Of a DNA stretch of 64,000 bases, positions 1-7,667 are shown one piece after another (position 1 is the first letter of the stretch; every line of letters begins with the position of its first letter). The translations under genes were made by a program, and so were the position numbers. The stretch spans positions 62,001 through 126,000 of the forward strand of contig NZ_JAERRK010000013.1 in assembly GCF_016741775.1 (NCBI RefSeq). Reading direction: 5' to 3'. This DNA comes from Streptomyces actinomycinicus. Its GTDB lineage: Bacteria > Actinomycetota > Actinomycetes > Streptomycetales > Streptomycetaceae. Below the pieces are notes generated by a model. It did no database searches and was not told the DNA's origin. It saw nothing but the letters and a program-made list of their open reading frames with translations.

Positions 1-618
1 GGGGCCGCCGGAGGCGGTGACGACGAGCTTGCGGACGTCGGCGCGGGTGCCGGCGGCGAGCGCCTGGAAGAGGGCGGCGTGCTCGGAGTCCACCGGGATG
101 ATCTGGCCGGGCTTGGCGAGTGCCTTGACCAGCGGGCCGCCGACGATCAGCGACTCCTTGTTGGCGAGCGCGAGGGTGCGGCCCGCCTCCAGGGCGGCGA
201 GGGTGGGGGCGAGGCCGATGGAGCCGGTGATGCCGTTCAGCACGGTGTGGCAGTCGGAGGCGGCGATCCGGGTGGCCGCCTCGGGTCCGGCGAGGATCTC
301 GGGCAGCGGCTCACCGGCGCCGTACTCGGCGGCGAGCGCCTCGCGCAGGGCGGGGACGACGTCCTCGCGGGCCACCGCCACGGTCCGCACCCGCAGCCGG
401 TGCGCCTGCTCGGCGAGGAGGGCGATGCGGCCGCCGTTCGCGGAGAGGGCGGTGACCCGGAAGCGGTCGGGGTTGCGCAGCACGAGGTCGATGGCCTGGG
501 TGCCGATGGATCCGGTGGAACCGAGGATCACCACGTCCTTGGGCCCGTCCCCTGCGGCGGGGTCGTAGACGAGGTGCGGATCGGCGAGGGGCGCCGGATG
601 GGCGGGACTGTCGGTCAT
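1..618 (-). CDS. dxr: 1-deoxy-D-xylulose 5-phosphate reductoisomerase, N-terminal part (cut by window edge)
   Basis: DXR converts 1-deoxy-D-xylulose 5-phosphate to 2-C-methyl-D-erythritol 4-phosphate with NADPH, the committed step of the MEP isoprenoid pathway, in the cytosol. About 206 residues are visible. After a roughly 25-residue actinobacterial leader comes the NADPH Rossmann loop VILGSTGSIGTQAID, then the family motifs LNGITGSIGL, LANKESLIVGG and IPVDSEHAALFQ, which contribute metal and substrate contacts. The ATG at 618-616 is the only start in frame ahead of the Rossmann loop. The gene runs off the left edge, so its 3' half is not seen. The family assignment is certain. Confidence 0.96.
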   Translation of the reverse strand, partial: MTDSPAHPAPLADPHLVYDPAAGDGPKDVVILGSTGSIGTQAIDLVLRNPDRFRVTALSANGGRIALLAEQAHRLRVRTVAVAREDVVPALREALAAEYGAGEPLPEILAGPEAATRIAASDCHTVLNGITGSIGLAPTLAALEAGRTLALANKESLIVGGPLVKALAKPGQIIPVDSEHAALFQALAAGTRADVRKLVVTASGGP

Positions 619-721
619 CCCCCCATTGTTGCCGCTCTCGGTGACGGCTCGGACAGGGCGTCCCCCGGGCGGGTGGCTCGACGGCGTCCCGGCACCGGGG
701 GCGGACCGGTCGGCTACGGCG

Positions 722-1057
722 TCATTCGGGTGCGAAGGAGAAGCTGCGCCACTGACCGGTGGCCCTGACGACGTTGTCGGACGACGGTCCGTCCAGATAG
801 ACGCTCTCCCCGCCCGGAGGCACCGTGCAGTCGGGTGTTGTGTACATGAGGAGACTGCTCGTCGTGTAGTTGTCGACGCGGGTCACGCCCTCGGGAAAGC
901 GGTGACACCCCCCGATCACCAGGTTCGAGACGGTCTCCACGTGCCGCTCGTCGTGGTGCGCGATGATCTGGCCGTTGGCCTGGTCGTCGCAGGCGGTGAG
1001 CGCGAGGCCGAGCACCGCGAAGCCGCAGAGCGCGGCCAGGGACCGGGAAACGGGCAT
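722..1057 (-). CDS. Small secreted lipoprotein of unknown function
   Basis: A 111-residue protein with a lipoprotein signal: MPVSRSLAALCGFAVLGLAL followed by the lipobox LTAC, giving lipidated Cys23. The mature part has two further cysteines (GGCHRF and TTPDC), possibly one disulfide, and no recognisable domain. A strong AGGAGG site lies four bases before the ATG, so the start is well supported. It stands alone between dxr and the acyl-CoA dehydrogenase on the same strand. It is presumably anchored to the outer face of the membrane. No function can be assigned. Confidence 0.8.
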   Translation of the reverse strand: MPVSRSLAALCGFAVLGLALTACDDQANGQIIAHHDERHVETVSNLVIGGCHRFPEGVTRVDNYTTSSLLMYTTPDCTVPPGGESVYLDGPSSDNVVRATGQWRSFSFAPE

Positions 1058-1237
1058 CGAGCCTCCTGTGCCGGGGGACGGACGGGCAGCTGCCGGGAGG
1101 ACGTCCTGCCCCCACTATCCGTCAGAGCGGGGGGACGCGCCCTCCGCGTGCCTGCCGATCGGTGACGTGGCGGCGCGGCCCGGCCGTGCGACGCGACCCG
1201 CTCGCGGTCGCCGGCCGGGACGTCTCTCCGCCTCCGC

Positions 1238-3190
1238 TCACGGGGACGCGTCCCCGCCGCCGAAGGGCCGGCGGGCGTTCTCGTGAGCCGAGGGTCCGGG
1301 GGTCGCGTCGGCGATCCACGGGCCCTCGCCCGAGGGGTCGATGATGCCTTCCTCCAGCCAGGTGTAGGCGCCGCCGAGGACGCCCTTGACCACCTTGCGG
1401 TCCAGGTCGTCGGTGTTGGTCCACAGGCGCGCGAACAGTTCGTCCACCCGGATGCGGGCCTGGCGGCAGAAGGCGTCGGCGAGCTGGTAGGCCTCGCGGC
1501 CGTGCTCGCCGCGGGTGCGCAGCCGCTCGGCGCGGACACAGGCCGCGCTCATGGCGAACAGCTCGGCACCGATGTCCACGATCCGCCCGAGGAAGCCCTG
1601 CTTGGTCTCCATCCTCCCCTGCCAGCGGGACATGGCGTAGAAGGTGGAGCGGGCCAGCTTGCGGGCCGTGCGCTCGACGTAGCGCAGGTGGCCGGAGAGG
1701 TCGACGCCGTGCCTGAACTCGCCGTACGACGTGGGCAGCTGGCCGGGTCCGGCGACCAGTTTCGGCAGCCACTTGGCGTAGAAGACGCCCGCGTTGGCAC
1801 CGGCCTTCGCCTTGTCGGACAGTGACTTGTCGGGGTCGATGAGGTCACCGGCGACCGACAGGTGGGCGTCCACGGCCTCCCGGGCGATCAGCAGGTGCAT
1901 GATCTCCGTCGAGCCCTCGAAGATGCGGTTGATGCGCAGGTCGCGCAGGATCTGCTCGGCCGGGACCGGGCGTTCGCCCCGCGCCCTGAGGGACTCGGCG
2001 GTCTCGTAGCCGCGCCCCCCGCGGATCTGGACCAGTTCGTCGGCCATCAGCCAGGCCATCTCGGAGCCGTAGAGCTTGGCGAGGGCGGCCTCGATGCGGA
2101 TGTCGTTGCGGTCCTCGTCGGCCATCTGCGAGGACAGGTCCAGCACGGCCTCCAGCGCGAAGGTGGTGGCCGCGATGAAGCTGATCTTGGAGCCGACCGC
2201 CTCGTGCAGCGCGACCGGCTTGCCCCACTGCTCGCGCTCGGCCGCCCACTCGCGGGCGATCTTCAGGCACCACTTGCCGGCGCCGGCGCACATGGCGGGC
2301 AGGGACAGCCGGCCGGTGTTGAGGGTGGTGAGGGCGATCTTCAGACCCGCGCCCTCGGGGCCGATCCGGTTGGCGGCCGGGACCCGGACCTGGTGGAAGC
2401 GGGTCACGCCGTTCTCGATGCCGCGCAGGCCCATGAAGGCGTTGCGGTGCTCGACGGTGATGCCCTCCGCCGCCGCCTCCACCACGAACGCGGTGATGCC
2501 GCCCTTGTGCCCGTCGGACTCCGGCACCCGCGCCATGACGACGAGCAGGTCGGCGACCACCCCGTTGGTGGTCCACAGTTTCACCCCGTCGAGGACGTAG
2601 TCGTCGCCGTCGGGCACCGCCGTGGTGGCGAGGCGGGCCGGGTCGGAGCCCACGTCCGGCTCGGTGAGCAGGAAGGCGGAGATGTCGGTGCGGGCGCAGC
2701 GGGGCAGGAAGGCGTCCTTCTGCTCCTGGGTGCCGAACATCTTGAGGGGCTGCGGTACCCCGATCGACTGGTGGGCGGAGAGCAGGGCGCCGACGGCGGG
2801 GCTGACGGAGCCGACCAGGGCGAGGGCCTTGTTGTAGTACAGCTGGGTGAGGCCGAGACCGCCGTACTTGGGGTCGATCTTCATGCCGAGGGCGCCGAGT
2901 TCCTTCAGGCCCGCCACGACCTCGTCGGGGATGCGGGCCTCGCGCTCGATGCGGGCGGAGTCGATCTCCGTCTCGCAGAAGGCGCGCAGCTTCGCCAGGA
3001 AGTCCTCGCCGCGCCGGACCGACTCGTCCTCGGGCAGCGGGTGGGGGTGGATGAGGTCGAGCCGGAAGCGCCCGAGAAACAGTTCCTTGGCGAAGCTGGG
3101 CTTGCGCCAGTCCTGCTCCCGGGCGGCCTCCGCCACCTGGCGGGCCTCGCGCTCGGTGACGTTGGTGCGTGGGGTGGTGGTGGCGGACAT
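1238..3190 (-). CDS. Acyl-CoA dehydrogenase (long, VLCAD/ACAD9-like architecture)
   Basis: FAD-dependent alpha,beta-dehydrogenation of acyl-CoA, the first step of fatty acid beta-oxidation. The 650 residues exceed the usual 380-400 of short-chain enzymes because of a C-terminal helical extension of about 180 residues, as in the very-long-chain class. Visible motifs include AFLLTEPDVGSDPA and LWTTNG (FAD and substrate binding), a WGKPVALHEA segment, and RIFEGSTEIMHLLIAREA, where the Glu after FEGST aligns with the catalytic base of the VLCAD type. The ATG at 3190 follows GAGGTGAGCCTGA. It is a monocistronic minus-strand gene. Chain-length preference cannot be read from sequence. Confidence 0.92.
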   Translation of the reverse strand: MSATTTPRTNVTEREARQVAEAAREQDWRKPSFAKELFLGRFRLDLIHPHPLPEDESVRRGEDFLAKLRAFCETEIDSARIEREARIPDEVVAGLKELGALGMKIDPKYGGLGLTQLYYNKALALVGSVSPAVGALLSAHQSIGVPQPLKMFGTQEQKDAFLPRCARTDISAFLLTEPDVGSDPARLATTAVPDGDDYVLDGVKLWTTNGVVADLLVVMARVPESDGHKGGITAFVVEAAAEGITVEHRNAFMGLRGIENGVTRFHQVRVPAANRIGPEGAGLKIALTTLNTGRLSLPAMCAGAGKWCLKIAREWAAEREQWGKPVALHEAVGSKISFIAATTFALEAVLDLSSQMADEDRNDIRIEAALAKLYGSEMAWLMADELVQIRGGRGYETAESLRARGERPVPAEQILRDLRINRIFEGSTEIMHLLIAREAVDAHLSVAGDLIDPDKSLSDKAKAGANAGVFYAKWLPKLVAGPGQLPTSYGEFRHGVDLSGHLRYVERTARKLARSTFYAMSRWQGRMETKQGFLGRIVDIGAELFAMSAACVRAERLRTRGEHGREAYQLADAFCRQARIRVDELFARLWTNTDDLDRKVVKGVLGGAYTWLEEGIIDPSGEGPWIADATPGPSAHENARRPFGGGDASP

Positions 3191-3371
3191 TCAGGCTCAC
3201 CTCGCCGCGAAGAGGGACGACTGGGACCGTTCGTTACCGACCAGTGCTACTGGATCGTTGGTACCCGAAACGGGCCGACCTCACCACCCCTCGCGGTCCG
3301 ATCGGTCGACGCGCACCCGGGGCCCGGGGGGCGGTGCGGCGCGCCCGCCGCACCCGGAAGGCAAAGAGCAG

Positions 3372-3400
3372 ACCATGCGCGGACCATGCGCGGACCATGA
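3372..3400. repeat. Short direct repeat (GCGGACCAT)
   Basis: The 344-base divergent gap between the acyl-CoA dehydrogenase and the flavodoxin gene holds three near-identical copies of a 9-10 base unit (gcGGACCATg). No gene or clear hairpin is visible in the rest of the gap, which must contain both promoters. Confidence 0.5.
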
Positions 3401-3534
3401 CGTGCCGACCGCCAGAAGCTGCTTGCCTTCCGACTCGAGGCCTGGGTAGAGTCTCCGCCATCAAAGCTTTTCGAGATGCTTTATGAACAAGTAGTTAGTT
3501 CGCCGCTCCGGGCACTTCGCATTAGGGGGATGTA

Positions 3535-4146
3535 ATGCAGGTCAAGGTGGCTGTCGCGTACCACAGCGGTTACGGGCACACGGCGAAGCAGGCGGCTGCC
3601 GTCGCGGCCGGGGCGGAGAAGGTCCCGGACACGCAGGTCACGCTCGTCCCGCTCGCGGAGCTGACCGACGAACTGTGGGAGACGCTGCAGGCGTCCGACG
3701 CGATCGTCTTCGGGACGCCCACCTACATGGGCGGCAGCAGCGCGGTCTTCCGGGCCTTCATCGAGGCCACGAGCAAGGTCTGGGGGGACAACCTCCGCTG
3801 GAAGAACAAGATCGCCGGCGGCTTCACCAACAGCGGCAACATGTCCGGCGACAAGCTCAACACGCTGTTCGACATCGCCCTGTTCGCCGCCCAGCACGGC
3901 ATGATCTGGGTCGGCCTCGCGGAGTACGGCGGCTGGAACACCTCGGCCGGCAGCCCGGAGGACATCAACCGGCTCGGCAGCTGGCTCGGCGCCATGTCCC
4001 AGGCCAACAACGACGAGGGAGCCGACGTCACACCGGGCGCCAGCGACCTGCGCACCGCCGAGGCGCTGGGCCGTCGCATCGCCGAGACCACACACGTCTT
4101 CCTGGCCGGGCGCGCGGCCGTGGATCTGGCGAGCGCGTCCGCCTGA
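3535..4146 (+). CDS. Flavodoxin-fold NAD(P)H:quinone oxidoreductase-like protein (WrbA family)
   Basis: A 203-residue flavodoxin-fold protein. The N-terminal strand and phosphate loop (VAYHSGYGHTAKQA, residues 7-20) bind FMN phosphate; FGTPTYMGGSSAVFRAF and the later GLAEYGGWN loop are the FMN ring and tetramer contacts typical of WrbA-like quinone reductases. Two-electron reduction of quinones would be the expected role. The ATG is preceded by AGGGGG at five bases. It stands divergent from the acyl-CoA dehydrogenase and about 40 bases ahead of the amidase, so it may be co-transcribed with it. Confidence 0.85.
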   Translation: MQVKVAVAYHSGYGHTAKQAAAVAAGAEKVPDTQVTLVPLAELTDELWETLQASDAIVFGTPTYMGGSSAVFRAFIEATSKVWGDNLRWKNKIAGGFTNSGNMSGDKLNTLFDIALFAAQHGMIWVGLAEYGGWNTSAGSPEDINRLGSWLGAMSQANNDEGADVTPGASDLRTAEALGRRIAETTHVFLAGRAAVDLASASA

Positions 4147-4183
4147 CCAGCGGACACGACGCGGCCTGTGGGGGGACGTGGGG

Positions 4184-5638
4184 ATGACTGACCGGCAGGA
4201 ACTGGCATGGCTCGACGCGCACGACCAGGCCGAGCTGATCCGGACGGGGCGGATCGGCGCGGACGAACTGGCCGAGGCCGCGATCGAGCGGATCGAGGCC
4301 ACGCAGGCCACGGTCGGCGCGGTGCCCATCACCGACTACGAACGGGCCCGGAAGCAGGCCGGTGACCCGGGCTTACGCAGAACGCTCACCGGACCGGAGC
4401 CACCCGGGCCACTGGCCGGAGTGCCCTTCCTGCTGAAGGACCTGGGGGCGCCCTGCGCCGGTCTGGAGGCCACGCAGGGCTCCGGTCTCCTGGCGGGCTT
4501 CGTCCCCGACCAGGACAGCACCCTGGTCGAGCGGTTCAAGGCCGGCGGGCTGCTGATCCTCGGCAGGAGCAACTCGGCCGAGTTCGGTGTGCTGCCCACG
4601 ACCGAGCCCCGTGGCCACGGCCCCACCCGCAACCCGTGGGACCTCGGCAGGTCGGCCGGCGGGTCCAGCGGTGGCGCCGCGGCGGCCGTCGCGGCGGGCC
4701 TGGTGCCGGTCGCCCACGCCAACGACGCCGGGGGCTCCATCCGCATCCCGGCCGCGTGCTGCGGGGTCTTCGGCCTCAAGCCCACCCGGGCCCGCACCCC
4801 GCTCGGCCCCCAGGTCGGCGACCTCATGAACGGGCTCGCCAGCGAGCACGTGGTCAGCCGTTCGGTACGGGACAGCGCGGCTGCCCTGGACCTGATCGCC
4901 GGTCCCGCCCCGGGCGATCCCTACCCGGCGCCACCGGCACCCGGCCCGTTCCGCGACGCCCTCGCCGCGCCCCCGCGCCCGCTGCGCATCGCCTTCACCA
5001 CCCGCGCCGGCACCGGCCCCCTGGACGCCACGTGCGCCGAGGCCGTACGGGAGGCCGCCCGGCTCTGCGCGGACCTCGGGCACACCGTCACCGAGGACGC
5101 TCCGGCCCCGACGATGCCCGACGTCGCCGACGCGTTCCTCGACGTCTGGGCGGCCGGGGTCTCCTCGGCGGTCACCGCCCAGAGCGCGGTGGCCGGACGC
5201 ACCCCGGCGGCGGATGCGGTCGAGGAACTCACCTGGTCGCTCTACGAGCGGGGCCGCTCCCTGTCGGCCGCGCACTATCTGCTGCGGATCGGCCACCTGC
5301 AGCGCGCCGCCAGAGCCCTCGCCGCCTTCCACGACTCCTACGACGTGCTGCTCTCGGCCGTCACGGCGTCCCCGCCACCACCCCTCGGCTTCTGCGCGCA
5401 CGGCACCCCCGAGCAGCAGCTCGACCGGGCACTGGCCTTCGCCCACGAGACACCGCTGGCCAATCTGACCGGACAGCCCGCCATGTCCGTGCCGCTGCAC
5501 CACGACGCGGCGGGGCTGCCCGTCGGCGTGCAGTTCACCGGCCGGTACGGGGACGAGCACACGCTGCTCGCCCTCGCGGCCCAGCTGGAACAGGCCCGGC
5601 CCTGGGCCCAGCGCAGACCACCCCTCACCCGCCTCTGA
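4184..5638 (+). CDS. Amidase-signature family hydrolase
   Basis: 484 residues with the complete amidase signature. Lys85 in PFLLKDLG, the cis-serine Ser161 in GRSAGGSSGG and the nucleophile Ser185 in DAGGSIRIPAACCG form the Ser-cisSer-Lys triad that hydrolyses carboxamides. The C-terminal NLTGQPAMSVPL motif is also typical. I prefer the ATG at 4184 over the GTG at 4178 because it lies behind GGGGGA. The substrate is unknown. The gene ends 345 bases before the methyltransferase cluster and points the same way, so it could belong to that cluster or to the flavodoxin gene. Confidence 0.9.
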   Translation: MTDRQELAWLDAHDQAELIRTGRIGADELAEAAIERIEATQATVGAVPITDYERARKQAGDPGLRRTLTGPEPPGPLAGVPFLLKDLGAPCAGLEATQGSGLLAGFVPDQDSTLVERFKAGGLLILGRSNSAEFGVLPTTEPRGHGPTRNPWDLGRSAGGSSGGAAAAVAAGLVPVAHANDAGGSIRIPAACCGVFGLKPTRARTPLGPQVGDLMNGLASEHVVSRSVRDSAAALDLIAGPAPGDPYPAPPAPGPFRDALAAPPRPLRIAFTTRAGTGPLDATCAEAVREAARLCADLGHTVTEDAPAPTMPDVADAFLDVWAAGVSSAVTAQSAVAGRTPAADAVEELTWSLYERGRSLSAAHYLLRIGHLQRAARALAAFHDSYDVLLSAVTASPPPPLGFCAHGTPEQQLDRALAFAHETPLANLTGQPAMSVPLHHDAAGLPVGVQFTGRYGDEHTLLALAAQLEQARPWAQRRPPLTRL

Positions 5639-5983
5639 CGGACCCGCCCGCCTTCGGCCTGTCCACAGCCGGGCCTCGCACCCTCGCGCCCGCCGCCCCC
5701 GGACGGCGGCGGTGACGCGCGCCCGCGTCCACCCCTGCCGACATCCCACCCGTGGGACCGGAACGCTCCCGGACGGGAGCGGAACGCCCGTTCCCCGCCG
5801 CAACGCGCGTAGCGGCGGGGGCCGTCCAGCCCGCGGCCGCCCACCCGGCCCGCGCCCGTACCGCCGACCGTCCGTCGTACCGCCGACCATCCCTCGTGCC
5901 ACCGACCGTCCGACGCGCCGACGCGCCGACGGCCGCGTGCCCTCGCACGCGGCGACCACCCTGCCCGCAACAGGAGGTTCACC
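5639..5983. other. Intergenic region with hairpin and 19-base repeats, probable cluster promoter region
   Basis: No gene is visible. It contains a small hairpin (GCTCCCG at 5765-5771 paired with CGGGAGC at 5774-5780, flanked by GGAACG repeats) and three imperfect 19-base tandem units starting at 5859, 5878 and 5897 (T-rCC-rCCGACCrTCC-sTCG type). A very good ribosome site (AGGAGG, six bases before the ATG at 5984) ends the region. It is the only sizeable gap ahead of the packed cluster, so the cluster promoter is expected here. Confidence 0.5.
5859..5915. repeat. Three 19-base imperfect tandem repeats
   Basis: Units begin at 5859, 5878 and 5897 and each reads roughly TACCGCCGACCGTCCGTCG. They lie about 70-125 bases before the start of the methyltransferase gene that opens the cluster. 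They could be regulator half-sites or simple slippage products; sequence alone does not decide. Confidence 0.5.
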
Positions 5984-6988
5984 ATGTTCCAGACCACCAC
6001 CGACGCCCAGCTGACCGGCAACCCGATCGACGAGGTCATCGGCGGCACCATCCACTACGCCGCACTCACCACGGCGGCCAAGCTCGGTCTCTTCGCCACC
6101 CTGGAGGAGCGGGGCCCGCTCAGCGCCGAGGAACTCGCCGAGGCGGTCGGCGCCACGGCCGACGGCATCCGTGCCGTCGCCGACGTGGTCGCCGTGCTCG
6201 GCTGGCTGACCCTGGAGGACGGCCGCTACCGCAACGGCCCGCTCGCCGAGCGCTGGCTGGGCGAGAAGGTCGAGTACGACTTCACCCCCGCGCTGCTGTG
6301 GGCGTACGAGCTGATCAACGTCATGTGGGAGCTGCCGCAGGCCGTCCGTGACGGCAAGCCCGCCCAGTCGCTGTGGGAGCGCTGGGAGAACAACCCCGAC
6401 GCCGGGCGGGACTTCTCCGAGTACATGAAGATCAAGTCGCGGCTGACGGTGGACTCCATCGTGGACGCCATCGAACTGCCCGAGGGCGCGCGCAGGCTGC
6501 TCGACCTCGGCGGCTCGCACGGCCTGCACTCCATGGCGATGTGCCGGCGCCACCCCGAGCTGACGGCGACGATCATGGACCTGGAGGAGGCGCTCGCCAA
6601 CACCGGCCCGGCCGTCGAGAAGGCCGGTCTCGCCGACCGGGTCTCGCTGCGCCGGGGCAGCTTCCTCAGCGGCGACCTCGGTTCCGACTACGACGTCGTG
6701 TTCCTCTTCGAGATCGTGCACAACCACACCGACGAGGAGAACCGCGACCTGATCGCCCGCGCCGCCAAGGCGCTGCGGCCCGGCGGCAGGATCGTCGTGC
6801 TGGAGGACGTGCGCGGCGCCGAACTCGACGCGCACAACGTGGCGTTCAGCCTGGCGATGTTCGCCTGCTCGGGCGACCGCACCTACAGCTTCCCGGAGAT
6901 CTCCGGGTGGCTCACGGACGCCGGTCTCGGCGGCGTCCAGCAGATCCAGCTGCCGTCCTCCGTGTCACTGGTCATAGGCACCAAGTGA
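5984..6988 (+). CDS. Class I SAM-dependent O-methyltransferase with N-terminal dimerisation domain
   Basis: 334 residues with the layout of secondary-metabolite O-methyltransferases: an N-terminal winged-helix dimerisation domain (about 20-100) and a C-terminal Rossmann domain. SAM motif I is LLDLGGSHG at 172-180, the acidic adenosine contact lies near IMDLEEA, and the EIVHNHTDEEN segment (His246, His248) sits where the catalytic base occurs in this family. AGGAGG six bases before the ATG fixes the start. It opens the cluster and is separated from the next gene by only about 30 bases. The acceptor is unknown; a carboxylate or hydroxyl is possible. Confidence 0.88.
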   Translation: MFQTTTDAQLTGNPIDEVIGGTIHYAALTTAAKLGLFATLEERGPLSAEELAEAVGATADGIRAVADVVAVLGWLTLEDGRYRNGPLAERWLGEKVEYDFTPALLWAYELINVMWELPQAVRDGKPAQSLWERWENNPDAGRDFSEYMKIKSRLTVDSIVDAIELPEGARRLLDLGGSHGLHSMAMCRRHPELTATIMDLEEALANTGPAVEKAGLADRVSLRRGSFLSGDLGSDYDVVFLFEIVHNHTDEENRDLIARAAKALRPGGRIVVLEDVRGAELDAHNVAFSLAMFACSGDRTYSFPEISGWLTDAGLGGVQQIQLPSSVSLVIGTK

Positions 6989-7019
6989 CGGTGGCCGGCC
7001 GAGGGGGAGGAGAAACAGC

Positions 7020-7667
7020 GTGCAGATCGCTCTGGCCCGCCGGTCCACCCGCCAGTGGCGGACCGCAGCGCAGCTCGCGCACCAGGTGTACGCCACGTCC
7101 TACGAGGCGGACGTGGCCCCGGACCCCGATCTCTTCATCGTCGCCGGACCCAGCGGGGAAGGGGGCGGCGACGGCGAGATCGTGGCCTGTGCCGGGCTGA
7201 CCTTCGGCACCGACCGTCCCCTGTTCTCCGAGCGGTACCTCGACACCGACATCGAGAGTGCCATCGAGGCGGCCCTCGGCACCCCGGCCGACCGCAGCCG
7301 GGTGGTCGAGGTGGGCGCGCTGGCCAGTGCCCGGCGCACCGCCGGCCGGGAACTCATCCGCGTCACGCCCATCATGTCCTGGTGCCTGGGGATGGAGTAC
7401 ATCCTGTGCACCGCCACGCGGGGCCTGGTCACCACACTGCACCGGGTCGGGATCGCGTTCGTGCCGATCGGGCCGGCCGACCCCGGCCGGGTCCCGCCGG
7501 AGGAACTGGGCTCCTGGGGCACGTACTACGCCCACGAGCCCACCGTCGGGGTCATCCCGCTCAACTCCCTGCAGCGGCTGTTCGCCGACTCCACCGGCCG
7601 TTACACCGTCACCGAACTGCAGTTCCACATTCCCGAGTTCGAGGAAGCCGAGCATGCGACTCGTTGA
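7020..7667 (+). CDS. Thermostable hemolysin family protein (function in biosynthesis unknown)
   Basis: 215 residues that match, from my knowledge of the family, the conserved pattern of the Vibrio 'thermostable hemolysin' family: a Tyr-rich start (HQVYATSYEADV, 21-32), GEIVACAGL (52-60), LFSERYLDTDIE (68-79), SRVVEVGALA (93-102), ILCTATRGLVTTLHRVGIAF (128-147) and SWGTYY (165-170). There is no signal peptide, so a secreted cytolysin is unlikely. The GTG start follows GGAGGAG at seven bases. It overlaps the adenylating enzyme gene by 14 bases, implying translational coupling. The family name is historical; a role as an acyltransferase acting on the activated acyl group made next door is my inference, not shown. 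Confidence 0.75.
   Translation: MQIALARRSTRQWRTAAQLAHQVYATSYEADVAPDPDLFIVAGPSGEGGGDGEIVACAGLTFGTDRPLFSERYLDTDIESAIEAALGTPADRSRVVEVGALASARRTAGRELIRVTPIMSWCLGMEYILCTATRGLVTTLHRVGIAFVPIGPADPGRVPPEELGSWGTYYAHEPTVGVIPLNSLQRLFADSTGRYTVTELQFHIPEFEEAEHATR

Noticed and set aside
5639..5983. SAM riboswitch ahead of the methylation cluster
   Set aside because: The hairpin and repeats present do not resemble any SAM aptamer core.
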